Positions 61,528 through 64,000 of a DNA stretch of 64,000 nt are shown here, one piece after another (within the stretch, counting starts at the first letter, position 1; each line of letters opens with the position of its first letter). A program made the translations under genes and the position numbers. Below the pieces are notes generated by a model. It was not told the origin of the DNA and searched no databases. It saw only the letters and a program-made list of their open reading frames with translations. The DNA is from an uncultured Sutterella sp. (GTDB lineage: Bacteria; Pseudomonadota; Gammaproteobacteria; Burkholderiales; Burkholderiaceae_F). The stretch spans positions 62,001 through 126,000 of the forward strand of contig UQYP01000001.1 of the NCBI GenBank assembly GCA_900545335.1, written 5' to 3'.

Positions 61528-62837
61528 GTGCGCTGCTTAGTCAAGCTATCGTCGTTAGCTCCGGCGGATGGCAACTGATGATTAAAGAGTCCGCCTCTTT
61601 GGAAAGAGCTCTCGGTTTTTGCCTCAAACAGCAAGATCCTGAATTAAAAAGCGTTGTACAGAGCTTGCTCTACACAACCGTGCGCCATCGTGCTCAAGTT
61701 GAGCTTCTTTTGAGAAAACTTGTTCAAAAGGAGCCTCAAGAAAATATTAAGGCAGTGTTGAGTATTGCCTTGGCCTTGTTACTTGAAAACAAAGAAAAGA
61801 ATTTTGTAGTCGTTGATCAGGCTGTTGACGCTGTTAAAGCTTTAACACACACTAAATGGGCTGGCGGCTTTGTTAATGCCGTTTTGAGAAATTTTTTACG
61901 AAACAAAACTCAACTGACCGAGTGCTTCAAAACCAATTTATCTGCACGCTATAACGCCCCCGGCTGGTGGATTTCCAAAATTCGTCAAGCCTATCCCCAA
62001 AATTGGCAAAGCATATTGCGCGTTCAAAACAGCCGTCCCCCTTTGACATTACGAATCAACGTCTCGAAGATTTCCGTCAAAGAGTTTCTTGAAAATTTGA
62101 CCCGTGCCGGTTTGCATGGTCAATCAGTGGGTCCCTTAGCCGTTATCATTGATCCACCCTGTTCTGTAGAAAAGATTCCGGGATTTTTGTCGGGTCACTG
62201 TTCGGTTCAAGATGCCGGCAGTCAATTGGTCAGTCAATTTCTCACCCTAAAAGACAATGACAGGGTGTTGGATGCCTGTGCAGCACCGGGAGGAAAAACA
62301 GCGCTGCTGTTGGAAAGTCAAACGCTCAACGTTACAGCGATGGAACTAGACCCTGCCCGAGCCTCTAAAATTCACGAAACGCTTTCTCGCCTTGGACTAG
62401 AGGCTAAAATAGTTGTTGGGGATGCTGGTGATAGAAATTTACTGAATGGGCTGGGGACGTTTGACGCTATTTTACTTGATGCTCCGTGCACGGCATCCGG
62501 TATCGTTCGGCGCCATCCGGATATTGTTTGGAGCAGAAGACCGGAGGATGTGAAAGTCTTAGCTTCAAGGCAGGCGAGACTGCTCGAAGCACTTTGGGAA
62601 AAATTACCTGACGGCAAAGACTTGCTCTATATTGTTTGTTCTATTTTCCCTGAGGAAGGTCCGGAACAAATAAAAAGTTTTTTAAAAAAACACCCCGAAG
62701 CTCATCTGAAGGGTACACCTTTAGCCCCGGACGGCATGCTTCGTCTTTTACCGACGGAAAACGAAAGCAATAGTGCTTTGCCACTTAACCACGACGGATT
62801 TTTTTATGCTCTTTTGAATAAGAGGAGCAAAGGCTGA
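61524..62837 (+). CDS. rsmB: 16S rRNA (cytosine-967-C5)-methyltransferase RsmB
   Basis: Methylates C967 of 16S rRNA. The 437 residues have an N-terminal NusB-like domain (to about 150) and a C-terminal Rossmann methyltransferase. The SAM motif DACAAPGGKT is near 252, DAPCTASG near 325 and the second catalytic Cys in YIVCSIFPEEG near 373. It overlaps fmt by 4 bases and the next gene by 1 base. Confidence 0.95.
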   Translation: MSALLSQAIVVSSGGWQLMIKESASLERALGFCLKQQDPELKSVVQSLLYTTVRHRAQVELLLRKLVQKEPQENIKAVLSIALALLLENKEKNFVVVDQAVDAVKALTHTKWAGGFVNAVLRNFLRNKTQLTECFKTNLSARYNAPGWWISKIRQAYPQNWQSILRVQNSRPPLTLRINVSKISVKEFLENLTRAGLHGQSVGPLAVIIDPPCSVEKIPGFLSGHCSVQDAGSQLVSQFLTLKDNDRVLDACAAPGGKTALLLESQTLNVTAMELDPARASKIHETLSRLGLEAKIVVGDAGDRNLLNGLGTFDAILLDAPCTASGIVRRHPDIVWSRRPEDVKVLASRQARLLEALWEKLPDGKDLLYIVCSIFPEEGPEQIKSFLKKHPEAHLKGTPLAPDGMLRLLPTENESNSALPLNHDGFFYALLNKRSKG

Positions 62838-63436
62838 TGCAAATTAGACAACACTCTGTCACGCTGATATTTAGCCTTTTACTGGGGCTGGGGAGTGTTG
62901 TGCCCGCTTGGGCAAATGATATTACTGTTATGTTTTCAACACTTTCCTCGCGCCAAAGCACTCCTCAGGGGCTCTATCTCGATGTCAGTGTTGAATTTGA
63001 TCTTCCGAGAAGTGTTCAGGACGCCCTCAATCGGGGTATTCCTCTTTACTTTGTAACGGAATTTTCGATTGAACGGCAACGTTGGTACTGGGTTAACAAG
63101 CCGATTGTTGAAGCATCTCTTATCACCAGACTATCGTATAGCCCTCTTACTCGTCAGTACAGACTTTCCAGAGGAGGCCTATCTCAGTCCTTCGATTCGC
63201 TTTCAGAGACTTTGGCCATTCTTAAATCACTGCATGGCTGGCGTGTTTCTGAAGACCCGGTTATAGAGAATCCTGAAGACTGTGTGGCTGAGGTGATGGT
63301 TCGACTGGATACAGAACAGTTGCCTTTGCCGATGCAGGTCACAATTGGTGAAAACGACTGGGACCTGACTTCTGACTGGCACTCTGTGGACTTTGACCGC
63401 AGCGTCACTGATCCGGAAAAGGAACATAAGCAATGA
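62837..63436 (+). CDS. DUF4390 exported protein
   Basis: A 199-residue protein with a signal peptide (cleavage near residue 26, VPAWA) and a beta-rich body with a RLSYSPLTRQYRLSRGG segment. It fits DUF4390, a betaproteobacterial family always found between rsmB and ntrY. The function is unknown; the location suggests a periplasmic partner of NtrY. It overlaps ntrY by ATGA. Confidence 0.75.
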   Translation: MQIRQHSVTLIFSLLLGLGSVVPAWANDITVMFSTLSSRQSTPQGLYLDVSVEFDLPRSVQDALNRGIPLYFVTEFSIERQRWYWVNKPIVEASLITRLSYSPLTRQYRLSRGGLSQSFDSLSETLAILKSLHGWRVSEDPVIENPEDCVAEVMVRLDTEQLPLPMQVTIGENDWDLTSDWHSVDFDRSVTDPEKEHKQ

Positions 63437-64000
63437 GATACCGGCTGAGATACGGCGCAAGTATCGGTCTGGCTATTATTGTCGTACTTCTTTTTTTGCT
63501 GACCTCCGCCGGAACGACATCACAAAAACTGGAGCCCTACTTTCCTCTGCTGCTGATCATCAACGCTTTGGTCGTCTTGGGGCTCTTAATTGCAGTTATT
63601 TCTCTGATTTCAAGACTTATTAAAAGATACCGACAAAAGCAGTTCGGTTCACGCATGTTGGCAACATTAGTCTGCACGATTTCTTTTGTAGCCCTATTGC
63701 CTTCTTTGCTGATTTACACCATTTCCACTCATTTGATATCCCAGGCCTTTGACTCAGGCGTTGACTCAAGAGTGGAAAAAGCCCTGGATTCAGGGGTCGC
63801 CTTAGCTCAAAACTCCTTATTGAGAATACAAAACGATCAATTGGTCACTACGCGAACCATTGCAGATAGACTCAGCACCATTTCATTTACGGAAATGAGT
63901 GATGAGCTGATGCGCATGAGTGATCTAACCAATTCAGCCGTTCTTTTCCTCATTGACGGCAACGGTCAGATTATTACCCAAACCTCTGCATTGTCTACTG
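63433..64000 (+). CDS. ntrY: NtrY-like sensor histidine kinase, 5' part only
   Basis: The first 189 residues of a membrane sensor kinase cut by the window end. Three hydrophobic helices (about 9-27, 38-60 and 73-97) are followed by a periplasmic sensor region, which matches the NtrY topology. The kinase core and the partner gene ntrX are outside the window. The gene order rsmB-DUF4390-ntrY supports the call. Confidence 0.75.
   Translation, partial: MRYRLRYGASIGLAIIVVLLFLLTSAGTTSQKLEPYFPLLLIINALVVLGLLIAVISLISRLIKRYRQKQFGSRMLATLVCTISFVALLPSLLIYTISTHLISQAFDSGVDSRVEKALDSGVALAQNSLLRIQNDQLVTTRTIADRLSTISFTEMSDELMRMSDLTNSAVLFLIDGNGQIITQTSALST

Noticed and set aside
1..64000. CRISPR arrays, insertion sequences, prophage, tRNA or rRNA genes
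   Set aside because: No repeat-spacer pattern, transposase, integrase, phage structural gene, cloverleaf or rRNA-like stretch was seen while reading both strands; a tRNAscan or Infernal run would be decisive.

Overview
The window reads as chromosomal DNA of an anaerobic or microaerophilic gut-type betaproteobacterium, most likely Sutterellaceae (Sutterella/Parasutterella-like). This is inferred from a betaproteobacterial-style DksA with a degenerate zinc site, an S-adenosylhomocysteine riboswitch in front of ahcY, the def/fmt/rsmB/DUF4390/ntrY gene order, moderate AT richness for the class, and strictly anaerobic functions ([FeFe] hydrogenase, radical-SAM heme degradation). I saw no tRNA, rRNA, CRISPR array, insertion sequence or prophage. 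Coding density is high and no gene-free stretch exceeds 300 bases.

Layout. Positions 1-9.5 kb hold housekeeping and envelope genes: a membrane phosphoesterase, a stand-alone FtsK-type ATPase, a HAD nucleotidase, sppA, dksA, a CobW GTPase, rlmI and two tandem lipid A acyltransferases. Positions 9.5-14.7 kb carry the SAM cycle: metK with a structured leader that I do not recognise, a nitroreductase, trpS, and ahcY under an SAH riboswitch. Positions 14.7-23.8 kb hold folate, murein and tRNA/rRNA genes (fthC, slt, cca, folB, ttcA, rsmI, an LpoA-like gene, and uup with a 3' frameshift).

Positions 23.8-34.8 kb are an iron-responsive heme locus. A sigma70-like promoter followed by a Fur box precedes hutW (anaerobic heme-opening radical SAM enzyme), a TonB-dependent receptor, an ECF-type transporter (S, T and fused A-A'), a frameshifted hutX, a flavodoxin, exbB-exbD-tonB and an ABC-2 exporter. 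No HmuTUV-type heme importer is present, so the ECF module is the candidate inner-membrane step. This is the strongest candidate for an undescribed system here.

Positions 34.9-43.2 kb hold an acyl-CoA ligase and a HemW-like radical SAM enzyme, followed by a periplasmic [FeFe] hydrogenase (HydA, Tat-signal HydB, di-heme cytochrome b) and two of its three dedicated maturases (HydF, HydE). HydG is not in the window. The rest is housekeeping and transport: prfC, uraA, an M20 peptidase, tex, an amino-acid ABC importer without its ATPase, paeA, topB, a diverged dprA, def, an alpha/beta hydrolase, fmt, rsmB, DUF4390 and the 5' part of ntrY, which runs off the window end.

How it fits together: the hydrogenase can feed electrons from H2 into the quinone pool, the heme locus obtains and opens heme without oxygen, and the metK/ahcY pair manages SAM and SAH, which several radical SAM enzymes in the window use. 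Two independent frameshifts (uup, hutX) may be real or assembly errors.
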